Position numbers and translations under genes: made by a program. 5,262 nucleotides of DNA from an alpha proteobacterium 3107 (GTDB taxonomy: Bacteria; Pseudomonadota; Alphaproteobacteria; Rhodobacterales; Rhodobacteraceae): contig JPPB01000043.1 of the NCBI GenBank assembly GCA_001483205.1, positions 1-5,262 on the forward strand, given 5' to 3'. Positions 5,151 through 5,262 of this stretch are shown here, in pieces. Below the pieces are notes generated by a model. It was not told the DNA's origin. It searched no databases and was given only the letters and a program-made list of their open reading frames with translations. Each line of letters opens with the position of its first letter. Positions within the stretch are counted from its first letter, which is position 1.

Positions 5151-5262
5151 GATAAAGACCTCTGCATAAGGGTGTATCGCCCCCCCGAATACCCCGCCCG
5201 GCGCTTGCGCCGGGCAGCGCCTTGGGGCTCCGCCCGTTCGGCCCTGAAACGGTCCCCCGGAC
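5151..5262 (+). repeat. Dispersed two-block repeat, copy B (cut by the window edge)
   Basis: Block 1 starts GATAAAGACCTCTGCATA (5151-5168) and continues to GTATC at 5178. The 64-nt middle is unrelated to copy A. It contains a perfect 9-bp palindrome pair GCCCGGCGC/GCGCCGGGC (5196-5215) and the ggggctccgccc motif typical of Rhodobacteraceae spacers. Block 2 begins at 5243 (CCTGAAACGGTCCCCCGGAC) and is cut by the edge halfway through what looks like a hairpin. Confidence 0.75.
5196..5215 (+). repeat. Perfect GC-rich palindrome within repeat copy B
   Basis: GCCCGGCGC pairs with GCGCCGGGC with almost no spacer, giving an 8-bp stem with a CTTG tetraloop in RNA. No T-run follows, so it is not a standard intrinsic terminator. 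Confidence 0.6.

Larger units (their letters stand above)
4848..5262. other. Gene-poor repeat- and hairpin-rich region downstream of the C1 operon
   Basis: These 415 nt have no convincing protein gene on either strand. They contain two plus-oriented copies of the dispersed repeat (4865-4944 and 5151-5262), strong GC-rich stem-loops (4957-4969, 4972-5006, 5005-5038, 5196-5215), and a short AT-richer stretch (5042-5075) with promoter-like hexamers. A tiny open frame (5096-5152, 18 codons, starting MCCPGETP) has no clear ribosome site. The right edge cuts through a palindrome of the second repeat copy. No tRNA, rRNA or transposase is seen. Confidence 0.7.

Noticed and set aside
4848..5262. tRNA, tmRNA or 6S-like RNA in the hairpin-rich region
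   Set aside because: The stems do not form a cloverleaf, there is no T-loop GTTCRA motif in the right place and no CCA-type end. No alphaproteobacterial tmRNA signature is visible.
4848..5262. CRISPR array
   Set aside because: There are only two or three degenerate repeat copies with unequal spacing, one of them inverted about 2.4 kb away. That is not an array.
4848..5262. Insertion sequence remnant
   Set aside because: There is no transposase fragment in any frame and no matched terminal inverted repeats with target duplication. A non-autonomous MITE-like element remains possible and is covered under the repeat findings.

Overview
This is a GC-rich chromosomal segment that reads as alphaproteobacterial, most likely Rhodobacteraceae (Rhodobacterales/Roseobacter group). 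The evidence is the protein sequences, the order of the one-carbon genes, the strong G/C bias at third codon positions, and intergenic DNA full of GC-rich palindromes of the 'ggggctccgccc' kind. No taxonomic marker gene is present, so the assignment rests on recognition of the families.

Layout, left to right. Positions 1-159 are a leader without a confident gene; a possible divergent gene start may lie on the minus strand. Positions 160-2385 encode a complete class A (bifunctional) penicillin-binding protein with all transglycosylase and transpeptidase motifs. Positions 2386-2610 are intergenic and hold one inverted copy of a dispersed repeat and three small inverted repeats placed end to end. 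Positions 2611-4847 form a tight three-gene operon on the plus strand: a 98-residue protein of the so-called 'virulence factor' family, a divergent short methylenetetrahydrofolate reductase (MetF-like, TTG start), and a stand-alone pterin-binding methyltetrahydrofolate:corrinoid methyltransferase. The reductase and methyltransferase overlap by ATGA. Positions 4848-5262 are gene-poor and contain two further copies of the repeat, several hairpins and promoter-like sequences.

The operon makes sense as folate one-carbon metabolism. The MetF-like enzyme makes (or, in reverse, oxidises) 5-methyl-THF. The pterin-binding protein passes the methyl group to or from a separate corrinoid protein. In roseobacters methionine synthase is known to be split into separate polypeptides for homocysteine binding, B12 binding and pterin binding, and this gene looks like the pterin-binding part; the other parts are not in the window. 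The small first gene is the least understood member. The penicillin-binding protein is unrelated to this pathway and probably has its own transcript.

The most unusual material is the intergenic repeat family: an AAGACCT block in three copies (two sharing 18 exact bases in opposite orientation), followed in two copies by a second conserved hairpin block after a spacer of variable length and sequence.
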